Notes under the pieces: model-generated | The model's input: the letters and a program-made list of their open reading frames with translations, nothing else | What the model was told of the DNA's origin: nothing | The model's database searches: none | In this document: positions 37,039 through 45,216 of the stretch, in pieces | Layout: each line of letters begins with the position of its first letter | Position numbering within the stretch: position 1 is the stretch's first letter | Position numbers and translations under genes: made by a program | NCBI GenBank assembly: GCA_029261195.1 | Contig: JAJDBU010000032.1 | Coordinates: 1 to 55,056, forward strand | Direction of reading: 5' to 3' | DNA from: Nitrospirota bacterium | GTDB lineage: Bacteria; Nitrospirota; Nitrospiria; SBBL01; JAADHI01 | DNA: 55,056 bases

Positions 37039-38409
37039 CTATTTTTGAAAGCATAGACCCTCCATTGCCTTATTGACAATCAGTGGAACCTGTTCAGACC
37101 ACTTAGTTTCTTGATGCTGTACATGGTAAAGAGCGACTTTTAACGCCGCACAGGCGTAGTTAACAGAAAATCTCTTTCTCCAGATGTAAGGAACTCTTGA
37201 AAAATAATCTTCAATAAAGATTTCCGACATCGTCTTAATCTTCGACTGGGAGATAGAGGATAGGTTAGGTAGCATTTCCATCCGAACAAAAAGACTTGCA
37301 GCGTCAAACACGGGATCACTCAGGGCAAAACTATCGAGGTCAATGAAAGTCAAGCCTTTCTCACCCAAAAATATATGATCAACCTTCATGTCTAAATGGG
37401 TGGGGCATGTCGAAATCACCTGCATTTCTTTCTCGATTTTCTTCATGAGTTCCTCGACACTTCCTCGAAGATTAGGAAGTGCCCACTGGATAAAATCCCC
37501 GGCTTTCTTCGCTCGAGATAAGGTTCCCTCAGGAGGTCTGTGTGCAGACAAATCTACCTTTCTCTGATGAAATGCGGCTAGAGCGGCAGAAGACTTTAAG
37601 ATTGCGGCATGGGCATTATTATCTTCTAATATAATATCCTCAAGCGATTGGCCCGCTGCACCTTCCAGAATTAATGCGCGAAGGTCCTCGAAGTAAGCAA
37701 GTGGTTTTACTGTGGTAAATCCACTTTTTCCAGAAGAAAATTGTAAGTAAAGCTCCTTAAGTAGATCGAAGGTCTTTCTGCCACCTTCATCACGATAGAC
37801 CTTGATAAAAAAACACTTTTTTTGGTACTCCTGAGTCGAAGACTCCACGGAATCAACTTCATATCTGAGCGTCACTCCTTCTTGAGGTCGATACCGAACT
37901 GTTTCGACTCGGCATTGATCCATTTTCCAATTTCCTTTGCCAAACTGGTCTAGCAGGAATTTTTCAAGTTGAGGTGGCGGACCTGTGATTAAGAGGGGTA
38001 AATTATTAAGGTATCGATCTTGAGGATAGACTTGGACTGTCATCTTCAAATCGGAAAGATATGAAATTGGTTCAAAAGGCAGTAATGCATCAGGGATATC
38101 TGACCAAGGGTGAACAGCTATAAGTTTCTTGTAAACGCGATTCGCACGCTCACCCGGGTATATGACCCCGGTCAACCAAATATTTTTCTTTACATCGGAC
38201 TTTTTATCCACAATCTCCAATTGATACAAGACGATGGAGCGTAATTTTCGACGATATCTAAATCGCTCCACTTTGCAATTGGTGATATCGTAATTGGCTC
38301 CCCCGAAAGGTTGAAGATGTTTCCGAAAGGCTTCCAACATCAAATCAGAATTCCATGCGATCTGAAGTTGAGGAAGAACTGGATCTTTTGGGAAGAGACT
38401 CTTACTCAT
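37039..38409 (-). CDS. APH-fold phosphotransferase with duplicated N-lobe element
   Basis: A 456-residue kinase-like protein of the aminoglycoside phosphotransferase fold. The catalytic loop reads THLDMKVDHIF (His338, Asp340), with His345 in place of the usual Asn, and the metal Asp lies in FIDLDSF (357/359). In the N-terminal half the element CKVERFRYRRKLRSIVLYQLEI (split at residues 45-66) recurs as CRVETVRYRPQEGVTLRYEVD at 166-186, suggesting an internal duplication of N-lobe strands. Kinases of this fold beside glycosyltransferases usually phosphorylate sugars or lipids; true aminoglycoside resistance is unlikely. The substrate is unknown. It lies 112 bp downstream of a second APH-fold kinase. 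Confidence 0.8.
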   Translation of the reverse strand: MSKSLFPKDPVLPQLQIAWNSDLMLEAFRKHLQPFGGANYDITNCKVERFRYRRKLRSIVLYQLEIVDKKSDVKKNIWLTGVIYPGERANRVYKKLIAVHPWSDIPDALLPFEPISYLSDLKMTVQVYPQDRYLNNLPLLITGPPPQLEKFLLDQFGKGNWKMDQCRVETVRYRPQEGVTLRYEVDSVESSTQEYQKKCFFIKVYRDEGGRKTFDLLKELYLQFSSGKSGFTTVKPLAYFEDLRALILEGAAGQSLEDIILEDNNAHAAILKSSAALAAFHQRKVDLSAHRPPEGTLSRAKKAGDFIQWALPNLRGSVEELMKKIEKEMQVISTCPTHLDMKVDHIFLGEKGLTFIDLDSFALSDPVFDAASLFVRMEMLPNLSSISQSKIKTMSEIFIEDYFSRVPYIWRKRFSVNYACAALKVALYHVQHQETKWSEQVPLIVNKAMEGLCFQK

Positions 38410-38520
38410 GCCTTACCCTCTGGTTCTCGCCTGAAAATATGAGTTTGAAGTCTATACATTGATTCTCTCCATGAATTTCAAAAAAGAATCGAAACGCATA
38501 TTCAAAATATAGTGACTTGA

Positions 38521-39549
38521 TTAGGATTTCACATCCAATCTTTGTTCACAAACTTCCAGTAATACCTCCGTAAAGGGGCAGCGTTCTGGAAATAAGGTAC
38601 TCAAGTAGATATGCCTCACCAATGTAAGCGTTGCGTAGGTCTGAACCGCTATCCGAGTTTTCTCACCCGACAATTCTACAAAACATTCCTCCATAGATTG
38701 CTCAAGTGTCTGCAAGGCACATGGGTCGCCAAATGTACGGATACTCTGTTCGATAATATGGCCGATAAAGTTCCCAATGTCGAGTCCAGGATCACCCTGA
38801 CAGTAGAGATCAAAATCGATAAGGTAGAGGCGTGATTCATCCACAATCACCTGATCGCTGTAAAAATCCCGATGAACCCCGGCAACCTCAGGCATCGGTA
38901 CAGCCATACCAATTCGGTCCGCCGCATCAAGTACCCTGTCGATGCGTGATGACCATTTTGGATATTTCATGGCAACTTTTGGTAAATGTTCATGTAGAAT
39001 CCGGAGTTCATCTGCCATTGAGTGACTACGCTTTGTTGGCACACCCGCTTTGTGAAGCTTGTGAGCGGCTTCTGCAATTTGTCTGACGAGCAATTCACTG
39101 CCTGCTTGGGTTAGCAAATGCGTTGCTTCTGTTCCCGGCATCTTAAGTTGCATCCACATTCGAAAATTCGGGACAATTCCAATGGGTTTCGGCACAGAAA
39201 TTCCGTCAAAACAACTAGATTGAAAGCCGGCATCCCATAACAATTTCAGGAGACGGTAGGCAGATTGACCAGAACTGCGTGACCTTATTTTCCCAATGAG
39301 TGTAATTGCCTCTTGTTCACTGCTTACCTCCTCCGCACTACTAAGGTCATATTCGATTAAACAACGCCGACCAGGTTTATATCGAATGACCCGGATGGCT
39401 TGAACACGGGTGTTTCCGTGTTCCAATTCCTGAAAACTTAGACAATGATCAAATGCTCTTTGTACATCATCAGGATTAAGGGCATCAGAAAGCTCAGGCA
39501 TCTTGGGGTCATTGCGTACTCCAAAACGATCAGAAACTTCAATTGTCAC
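38521..39549 (-). CDS. APH-fold phosphotransferase
   Basis: A 342-residue single-copy relative of the adjacent kinase. N-lobe strands read RVQAIRVIRYKPGRRCLIEYDL; the catalytic loop is GVHRDFYSDQVIV (His226, Asp228, with Gln233 at the usual Asn place) and the metal motif is YLIDFDLY (Asp245/Asp247). Both kinases deviate at the catalytic-loop Asn, consistent with one subfamily. The gene overlaps the downstream end of a GT4 gene by 11 bp, tying it to glycan assembly. Likely roles are phosphorylation of a sugar, polyprenol-linked intermediate or choline/ethanolamine-like head group; sequence alone does not decide. Confidence 0.82.
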   Translation of the reverse strand: MTIEVSDRFGVRNDPKMPELSDALNPDDVQRAFDHCLSFQELEHGNTRVQAIRVIRYKPGRRCLIEYDLSSAEEVSSEQEAITLIGKIRSRSSGQSAYRLLKLLWDAGFQSSCFDGISVPKPIGIVPNFRMWMQLKMPGTEATHLLTQAGSELLVRQIAEAAHKLHKAGVPTKRSHSMADELRILHEHLPKVAMKYPKWSSRIDRVLDAADRIGMAVPMPEVAGVHRDFYSDQVIVDESRLYLIDFDLYCQGDPGLDIGNFIGHIIEQSIRTFGDPCALQTLEQSMEECFVELSGEKTRIAVQTYATLTLVRHIYLSTLFPERCPFTEVLLEVCEQRLDVKS

Positions 39550-40807
39550 GCTTGTCCCCCGGGTTTAAAATCAATGATTTCGCAAGATTTGTGACATGCT
39601 CTGCGTTGTGATCCCAGGTATAATTTCTGTGAACCTTTTCGCTTGCGGCTTTTCCCATGGCTGTTCGTAAAGTGGGCTCAGAGAGAAGACGATCACAAGC
39701 AGATTGGAGCGCATTAATGTTACCGGGAGGATAGAGTAAGCCCGTTTTATTATCTTCTAGCACTTCAGCAATCTGGCCTACATCCGAAGCCACAACGGGT
39801 ATCCCACAAGCCATGTATTCAAAGAGCTTAAGCGGAGAAAAATAGAAAGCGTGATCTAATTGAGGATAGGGAGCCAAGGCAATACTAAACTCTTGTATCA
39901 GCCCTACAACTTGTTTATGGGGTAATGCACCTGTAAAAACCACTCTTTTTGAGAGCTTCTTTTCTTTAAAATCTTGTTCCAATGTTTCACGTAAGGGGCC
40001 TTGGCCCACAATCACCATTTGAAGATTTTTAAACTGCTTCAATAAATGCTCCAGCAGATGAGGTAAAACATTTACGCCATGCCACGGACGCAATCCTCCT
40101 ACAAAACCCAAGATCGGACCTTCCCCTAAACCCCAATCACTTCGAACCTTTTGATTGGCAGGGCCGGGTTTAAAAACCCTTGGGTCAACACCATTTGGAA
40201 TCACACTAACACGCTCCGCATCGGCACCTTCTGCGACAACGTAGTCGCGCAATGACGATGAAACAGTGACCACATGCTCGGCTTCTATCAGACCCCAGCG
40301 CTCTGACTGAGAGGACAGTTCTCCCAAACCGCTTGCATTTTGATAGGTTGTATTTTCCATGGAAAGAGGGGCATTAAGTTCAAGTATCCTCGGAATATTG
40401 AGTTCACGAGCTAACATCGCCCCGGCAATGCCATAGAGGGATGCACGTTCATAAATAAAATCAGGAGGGTTTTTCTGAAACTTTTGGACCAGGGCAGCAA
40501 CCATCTCCTGATTATAGAGTACCTTGCGTAGCTCTCTTGGGAGTATATTGCTTACCCCTAAGACATGATTGAAGGATTCCAAAGTACGTTGAGTGTTAAT
40601 CAGGTGCTGGCTTGCCTCAATGTGTAAGACCTCTGCCTCTATTTCAGCCGGTAATTCCCAGGGTGATTTATTGAGTATTTGTGCCGCTAATACGACAGAA
40701 TGACCCATCCGGCTCAAGGCGGCAATAAGTTCGCGGACATGAACAGAGGCCCCTTTTCTACCCAATGTCGGGATGCCTGTATCAGAGCAGATATAGAGAA
40801 TTTTCAT
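39539..40807 (-). CDS. Glycosyltransferase family 4
   Basis: A 422-residue GT-B retaining glycosyltransferase. The N-terminal acceptor domain begins KILYICSDTGIPTLGRKGASVHVRE (in pieces, residues 2-26), with a flexible glycine loop. The C-terminal donor domain has VSVIPNGVDPRVFKPG, GFVGGLRPWHGVN, the EX7E-type FEYMACGIPVVASDVGQ and a HNYTWDHNAEH tail. It transfers a sugar from a nucleotide-sugar donor to a lipid- or glycan-linked acceptor in the cytosol. It overlaps the APH kinase gene and follows a second GT4 gene by 27 bp. Confidence 0.92.
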   Translation of the reverse strand: MKILYICSDTGIPTLGRKGASVHVRELIAALSRMGHSVVLAAQILNKSPWELPAEIEAEVLHIEASQHLINTQRTLESFNHVLGVSNILPRELRKVLYNQEMVAALVQKFQKNPPDFIYERASLYGIAGAMLARELNIPRILELNAPLSMENTTYQNASGLGELSSQSERWGLIEAEHVVTVSSSLRDYVVAEGADAERVSVIPNGVDPRVFKPGPANQKVRSDWGLGEGPILGFVGGLRPWHGVNVLPHLLEHLLKQFKNLQMVIVGQGPLRETLEQDFKEKKLSKRVVFTGALPHKQVVGLIQEFSIALAPYPQLDHAFYFSPLKLFEYMACGIPVVASDVGQIAEVLEDNKTGLLYPPGNINALQSACDRLLSEPTLRTAMGKAASEKVHRNYTWDHNAEHVTNLAKSLILNPGDKRDN

Positions 40808-40833
40808 TTTGTTACTCCAAGACCTCGATGCCT

Positions 40834-42060
40834 TTAGGTTTTTTCTGAAAGGAAATAGTTTTTTAACGTCCGGACATTTTCAATCACATTAAAATCGCTA
40901 TGTACTTTTTCAGAAGCCGCTTTCACGAAATTATTTCTAAGCATTTCGGACCCTAATAAGATATCAATCGCATGAGCCAACTCATCTGGATTCTTTTCTT
41001 TGACAAGAAAACCACTTTGCTGATCACTTATCATTTCGGGAATCCCAGTAACCTTTGTAGAAACAATTGCTACGCCTAGAGCCATCGCCTCAAGAATTAC
41101 CGTCGGTAGACCATCTCTATTTCCATCATCACCGACAATGCAGGGCAGAGCAAAAACAGCCGCCTTTTTGAGGATTTTCTTCACCTCTTCCTGAGGCCTT
41201 GCTCCCATTAATTTGACTTTCTCCTTTAACGAATATCGGGCGATATTTTTTGCCAGGGGATTTCTTTCCTCGCCTTCCCCAATAATGAGACAGCGAAAGT
41301 CCCTTCCTTTTTTATTCAAAATATTGCAGGCCTGAATCAAGTACTCAAACCCTTTTTTGGGAACCAGACGCCCGACACCGACAATCAAGCCGGGTTCTTT
41401 TTCTTCTTCCGATCCACAAAATTGGTCTAAATCAATCCCATTATAGAGTCGAATCACTCGTCCTGTTTTTTCTTCAGACTTGAGACATTCATCAAGGTAG
41501 CGCTTGTTAAAGTCGCTTACCGTGACCACAAACCGCGCATGAGCCATTTTTTCGGCCAATGAGCTTTTATCGACGCTCTCATGATAGATATCTTTCGCGT
41601 GGGCGGTAAAACTATAGGGAATGCCGGTGATACGGCTGACAGTTGAAGCGGCTGTCGTTGCCCATGTCGCAAAGTGGGCGTGTATCAGATTAATACCGAG
41701 CTTTTGGATAAAGGGCGCGATCATGGCCGATTCGATGAGCGTCCTGTAATCCGCCTTCGATAAATCCCCGGAAAGGATCTCCCGTCCAATCAGACAAGGA
41801 CTTGCGTTAAGGGAATCCAGAAATTTCATTGACGACGCTTCGTTGGGAATTAATCTCACCGGGGGCATGTAATAAATCGGTACTTTCAGCTTTGCAGTTT
41901 TTTGATGGATAAGCTCCTCATCAGCCGATCTTTGGGCAACGACCGTCACATCAATCCCTTGCCGTTGAAGTTCCTGCATTTCATTCACAACAAAAGTCTC
42001 TGAAAGCCGGGGATATCGTTTCAGAAAATAACAGACTTTAAATGGAGTTGGTTTATTCAC
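40834..42060 (-). CDS. Glycosyltransferase family 4 (WcaL/colanic-acid-like)
   Basis: A 408-residue GT-B glycosyltransferase. It opens VCYFLKRYPRLSETFVVNEM, a signature of the WcaL/AmsK-like branch acting in exopolysaccharide assembly. The middle holds HAHFATWATTAAS and IPYSFTAHAKDIY, and the donor domain holds VIRLYNGIDLDQF, GVGRLVPKKGFEYLI and LEAMALGVAIVSTKVTGIPE. It follows the COG4671-like gene by 8 bp. Confidence 0.93.
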   Translation of the reverse strand: MNKPTPFKVCYFLKRYPRLSETFVVNEMQELQRQGIDVTVVAQRSADEELIHQKTAKLKVPIYYMPPVRLIPNEASSMKFLDSLNASPCLIGREILSGDLSKADYRTLIESAMIAPFIQKLGINLIHAHFATWATTAASTVSRITGIPYSFTAHAKDIYHESVDKSSLAEKMAHARFVVTVSDFNKRYLDECLKSEEKTGRVIRLYNGIDLDQFCGSEEEKEPGLIVGVGRLVPKKGFEYLIQACNILNKKGRDFRCLIIGEGEERNPLAKNIARYSLKEKVKLMGARPQEEVKKILKKAAVFALPCIVGDDGNRDGLPTVILEAMALGVAIVSTKVTGIPEMISDQQSGFLVKEKNPDELAHAIDILLGSEMLRNNFVKAASEKVHSDFNVIENVRTLKNYFLSEKT

Positions 42061-42068
42061 GCATGCTC

Positions 42069-43289
42069 CTATATTCCGTTTTCTGATTGAAGTAATTTTT
42101 GGGCCTCACCGAAAAGTCTTCCCAGGGCATGACTCGCGCTTACAGCGCCATTCAAATTGATGCCAACTTCATTTGGAGGCACCGGCTGCCACGAGCCAAG
42201 CCCTGCATGCACTTCATTGGCAAGGCGTGAGGGGTTTAGGTCTTTAGGGTGGATCATCCGGACAAGACCTAATGCGGAAAAACATTCCGCCCTAATGAGT
42301 TGTTCAACACGAGGTTTAGTCCGAGGAACGATGATGGCTCGTTTATTCAGTGTGAGTATTTCGCAAAAAGAATTATAGCCCCCCATTGATATAACAAGAT
42401 CAGCAGCATTAAGATAACTTAACATGTCGGGTGTAAAATCAATTAACGTTAGCGGAAGGTCTTCGGACTGATAAGACTGAAGTTTTTTGCTGTTTTCCTC
42501 CGACATCATCGGTCCCGTCACGACTAATGAATCAAAGTTCAATCTCCCGGCCTGACCCATTGAGGAAATCATGCCCAGATAAGTTTCTAAAGTGCTGAAT
42601 CCATCTCCCCCTCCACCGGCTGTTACAACAACCAACTGCTCGGTTTTCATTTTCAAACCCATTCGAATTTCATTTTTCGGATGGAGCCCTCTAATATTTC
42701 GCCCGATATAGCCACAAGAAATTATTTTTTTTCCAACGCGACTTGAAAGCCCATACTCCTGAACCGGGTCATAAATTTTCTGAGACCCGTACAGAAAAAT
42801 AGTATCATAGATTTCTTCAAGTAAGGCGTACACACCGCTTTTTTCCCAGGCTGCTTTTGTATCCAGAGGATCATCCTCAATATCCCTCATACCCAGCACC
42901 AGCTTTGTGTGCGGAGACTCAGATTTAAGATAGTGAAGCGATCTCAATATTTCGCCACCAATGCCTCTTGGTGCCTTATCGACCAAAAAAATATCAGGCT
43001 TATAATGTCTAACTGTTTCAAAAATTATGTTTTCACGCATTTCTGATACCGTGTCAAATGGAACCTTAAGCGCTCCGGCACAATACTCACCATCCGTACG
43101 TTTAGTGATGGAGGGTAGCTTAATATAATCGAGCTGATCCGGTATTTCATACGAGTGAGATTGCGTTGATCCCGTGAGAAGGAGTTGTTCTGCAAGGGGA
43201 AAATCATTAGCAACCTGCGTGGCGATAGACAAGGATCTACGTATGTGCCCCAGACCATAGGAGTCATGGGAATAAATCAAAATTTTCAT
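42069..43289 (-). CDS. Full-length COG4671-like (MurG-type) glycosyltransferase
   Basis: A 406-residue GT-B protein of the predicted-glycosyltransferase group COG4671. The N-domain reads KILIYSHDSYGLGHIRRSLSIA and IFLVDKAPRGIGGEI; the C-domain has VVTAGGGGDGFSTLETY, the donor-site SMGGYNSFCEIL and an IVPRTKPRVEQLIRAE stretch like MurG. The ATG at 43289 is preferred over a GTG at 43295 because it begins exactly at the family start. Two shorter paralogues of its N-domain lie directly upstream. Confidence 0.88.
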   Translation of the reverse strand: MKILIYSHDSYGLGHIRRSLSIATQVANDFPLAEQLLLTGSTQSHSYEIPDQLDYIKLPSITKRTDGEYCAGALKVPFDTVSEMRENIIFETVRHYKPDIFLVDKAPRGIGGEILRSLHYLKSESPHTKLVLGMRDIEDDPLDTKAAWEKSGVYALLEEIYDTIFLYGSQKIYDPVQEYGLSSRVGKKIISCGYIGRNIRGLHPKNEIRMGLKMKTEQLVVVTAGGGGDGFSTLETYLGMISSMGQAGRLNFDSLVVTGPMMSEENSKKLQSYQSEDLPLTLIDFTPDMLSYLNAADLVISMGGYNSFCEILTLNKRAIIVPRTKPRVEQLIRAECFSALGLVRMIHPKDLNPSRLANEVHAGLGSWQPVPPNEVGINLNGAVSASHALGRLFGEAQKLLQSENGI

Positions 43290-43379
43290 AGTCACCTTCC
43301 CATCTCAATGGCTTTCCGGGTTAATACCCGATCAATGTAGCGTATATACTTCGTTATGACAGAAATAAAACAACAGTAG

Positions 43380-43937
43380 TCATGTAACCGCAGAATACCT
43401 ACTTGAAGTACTGTGGCCTTGCATCGTCTCGACATCATGACCTTCTTCGCAATGAATCTCCGATGTTGTTAAGTCAGGAGACGAGGCCATTCTGTTTTTG
43501 GAAGGAAATACATGACGAAGTGTCGTTGTATTACCCTCGATTTTGTGTAATCGAATGACGAGTTTTGTTTCAGGACGCTCAAGCTTAAGGCGATCCATTA
43601 CCTTAGTCATCTCTCCCCGTGCTTCCATTGAGGACTCATCCATAAAAACGACATCAGGATCGAAATGTCTTAGCGCATTCCATATGATCTCTTCTCGAAG
43701 AGAGGTAGTGGGCACTGAAGGCAAACCGGAATATCTCTCTTGAAAGGGCATATCCATCCCGGGAAGTTTAATCATATCGAGTTTATGAGGTAACTTCGTA
43801 TTACGAGGCTGCGGCATTCCTGATACCAGTAGTTGCGTGGCCTCGGGAAATTCAACTGCAACTTGTTCCGCACGAGTGATTGCCTGCCGCAAGTGACTCA
43901 CTCCATGGTAATCATAAGAATAATGAAATACTTTCAA
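43380..43937 (-). CDS. Short COG4671 N-domain paralogue (form A)
   Basis: A 185-residue protein homologous only to the N-terminal domain of the neighbouring full-length enzyme: FHYSYDYHGVSHLRQAITRAEQVA, LVSGMPQPRNTKLPHKLDMIKLPG, DPDVVFMDESSMEARGE and ERPETKLVIRL. The whole nucleotide-sugar-binding half is missing. After the homology it continues with a separate ~40-residue tail (LRHVFPSKNRMASS and onward), part of which is shared with form B. It starts at TTG with GGAGGAG six bases upstream, so it appears actively translated and not decaying. It cannot be a complete glycosyltransferase; an acceptor-binding, scaffold or partner role is inferred. Confidence 0.72.
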   Translation of the reverse strand: MKVFHYSYDYHGVSHLRQAITRAEQVAVEFPEATQLLVSGMPQPRNTKLPHKLDMIKLPGMDMPFQERYSGLPSVPTTSLREEIIWNALRHFDPDVVFMDESSMEARGEMTKVMDRLKLERPETKLVIRLHKIEGNTTTLRHVFPSKNRMASSPDLTTSEIHCEEGHDVETMQGHSTSSRYSAVT

Positions 43938-44242
43938 GATTTTCTCCTCCAGATTGAGCGAATTTTCAAGAACCGCTTCCTCTTCACTCCGTTAAATTAT
44001 ATGGGATTTTTTTCCCAAAAACTATATTACAACTATACTTCCCAGGCCGGAGTGTGTCAATGGCCTTTCAAGAAAGAACGAATTATTCTAATTAAAAAAC
44101 TATTTTACTGATATTTAGATCAGTATTGCCTTACTAGGACAGCATGAGACGATTTTTTTGAAGGATTACAGGGGCTGATTGCTAACCCTGGAGAAGAGAT
44201 CTAAATACAACGAGTGCCACTGACACGGTCCAGACTCAGTAC
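43938..44242. other. AT-rich intergenic region with promoter-like and palindromic elements
   Basis: No gene is seen. On the minus strand a TATAAT box (43996-44001) with TAGTTT 17 bp upstream (44019-44024) could drive form A; the spacer is filled by TGGGA/TCCCA arms separated by six T (44002-44017). A second perfect palindrome, ACTGAT/ATCAGT with a 6-base loop, lies at 44107-44124. Both are candidate operator sites. Confidence 0.45.
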
Positions 44243-44722
44243 TCATACCGGCATCAAGGCATAAGACGAAGCTGGTGCCCCCCTAGCTATCCGGGCATGT
44301 CGAGGCATCATTGCCGAACTTCTAATATTATTTATTCCAGTGATGAGTTTCGTTTCAGGACGTTCAAAATGAAGGTAATCCAGCGCAAGGGATATCTCTC
44401 CCCGGACTTCGATTAAGTCTTCATCTATAAAAACGATATCGGGGTCGAAGCGTTTTACTGCATTTAAAATAATCACTTCACGCAGAGGACGGAGCTGAGG
44501 GGAAGACCCTAAGCCATCTCCCCCTTTGGCAGACCTTTCTATGCCGGGAAGTTTGATCATGTCGAGCTTAGAAGGTAATTTCGTCTGATGTGGCTGAGGT
44601 GTACCCGTCACGAGAAGCTGTGTGGCCTCCGGGAATTCAAACGCGACTTGTTTTGCAAGATTCAGTGTCCACTGCAAATGTCCCGTTCCGTAATAATCAT
44701 AAGCATAATGAAAGACTCTCAA
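44243..44722 (-). CDS. Short COG4671 N-domain paralogue (form B)
   Basis: A 159-residue relative of form A and of the full-length COG4671-like enzyme: FHYAYDYYGTGHLQWTLNLAKQVA, LVTGTPQPHQTKLPSKLDMIKLPG, DPDIVFIDEDLIEVRGE and ERPETKLITGI. It also lacks the C-terminal sugar-nucleotide domain. Its tail (PRHARIARGAPASSYALMPV) shares with form A an RH pair followed at the same 8-residue distance by ASS, a feature absent from the full-length enzyme. It starts at TTG with a perfect GGAGGT about eight bases upstream. It is the first gene of the locus, behind a sigma54-type promoter. Confidence 0.72.
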   Translation of the reverse strand: MRVFHYAYDYYGTGHLQWTLNLAKQVAFEFPEATQLLVTGTPQPHQTKLPSKLDMIKLPGIERSAKGGDGLGSSPQLRPLREVIILNAVKRFDPDIVFIDEDLIEVRGEISLALDYLHFERPETKLITGINNIRSSAMMPRHARIARGAPASSYALMPV

Positions 44723-44790
44723 AATCTATACCTCCAAATTAATGATTTCCCTTTATATTCTATTATTTAGTTTTATTATTATTTATAGTC

Positions 44791-44807
44791 TGCAAGCTAT
44801 AGACCAA
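44791..44807 (-). promoter_or_regulatory. sigma54 (-24/-12) promoter of the glycan locus
   Basis: On the minus strand TTGGTCTATAGCTTGCA has the invariant GG and GC dinucleotides exactly 12 bp apart and agrees with the TTGG...TTGCA skeleton of RpoN promoters; the inner CACG is not conserved. Transcription would begin about 44780 and reach form B at 44722. A sigma54 activator gene (47490-48917) lies divergently nearby, which raises the prior. Confidence 0.6.
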
Positions 44808-44880
44808 AAAAATAATCACGTAAATCGACAACTTTATTTTTATGATTTATTCCAGATAGAGAAGTAATATCCAACTCATG

Positions 44881-44969
44881 TTAAAATAAAGTAATATTTT
44901 TTAGGAAAAAAATACCACAAGATCTTAAAATAGAACTAATTTAGGCTTATTTTAATCGTGTAAAATAAA
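44881..44969. promoter_or_regulatory. Cluster of TTAAAATAA motifs, candidate enhancer
   Basis: Motifs related to TTAAAATAA occur at 44881-44890, 44925-44932, inverted at 44947-44955 and again at 44961-44969. They lie 75-165 bp upstream of the sigma54-type promoter, the usual distance for NtrC-family binding sites. The second and third copies form an inverted pair. The region is AT-rich, so chance contributes. Confidence 0.35.
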
Positions 44970-44974
44970 CGAAA

Positions 44975-45157
44975 AATTTGAATACCGACAGAAAACAAAA
45001 ATCAGCAAGGGTGAGACAGTTTAGGGAAAGACATTCACGAATACAGATAAAAACAAAAAAATCAATGAGTTATGAAAAAGTAGACAATGTAGCAGATGCA
45101 ACAGATGTCGCATCCTTTTTAAGATTGACACAGGGAGTCAATCTTCCTATTTTTATT
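44975..45157 (+). ncRNA. Candidate small RNA or mini-ORF transcript
   Basis: A TGTGTAAAAT box (44957-44966) could serve as an extended -10 element, and a plus-strand intrinsic terminator ends at 45157, framing a transcript of about 180 bases upstream of the kinase gene. A 60-codon frame from TTG (44978) and an inner 31-codon frame from ATG (45065) both end in the terminator, but neither has a Shine-Dalgarno. Whether it is noncoding or encodes a tiny peptide cannot be decided. Confidence 0.3.
45121..45157 (+). terminator. Intrinsic terminator upstream of the histidine-kinase gene
   Basis: A perfect 9-bp stem (AAGATTGAC 45121-45129 with GTCAATCTT 45137-45145), a 7-base loop and then CCTATTTTTATTT. 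The U-rich side is on the plus strand. No annotated gene reads into it, implying an unannotated transcript. Confidence 0.7.
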
Positions 45158-45216
45158 TAGTGAGTCGATGTCTAGAGAAAAAACATCCCCCGCATGCATT
45201 ATTATTTTGATCAGCC

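Noticed and set aside
37039-39549. Aminoglycoside-resistance interpretation of the two APH-fold kinases
   Set aside because: The catalytic loops deviate from resistance enzymes and both genes are embedded in a glycosyltransferase/exporter operon.
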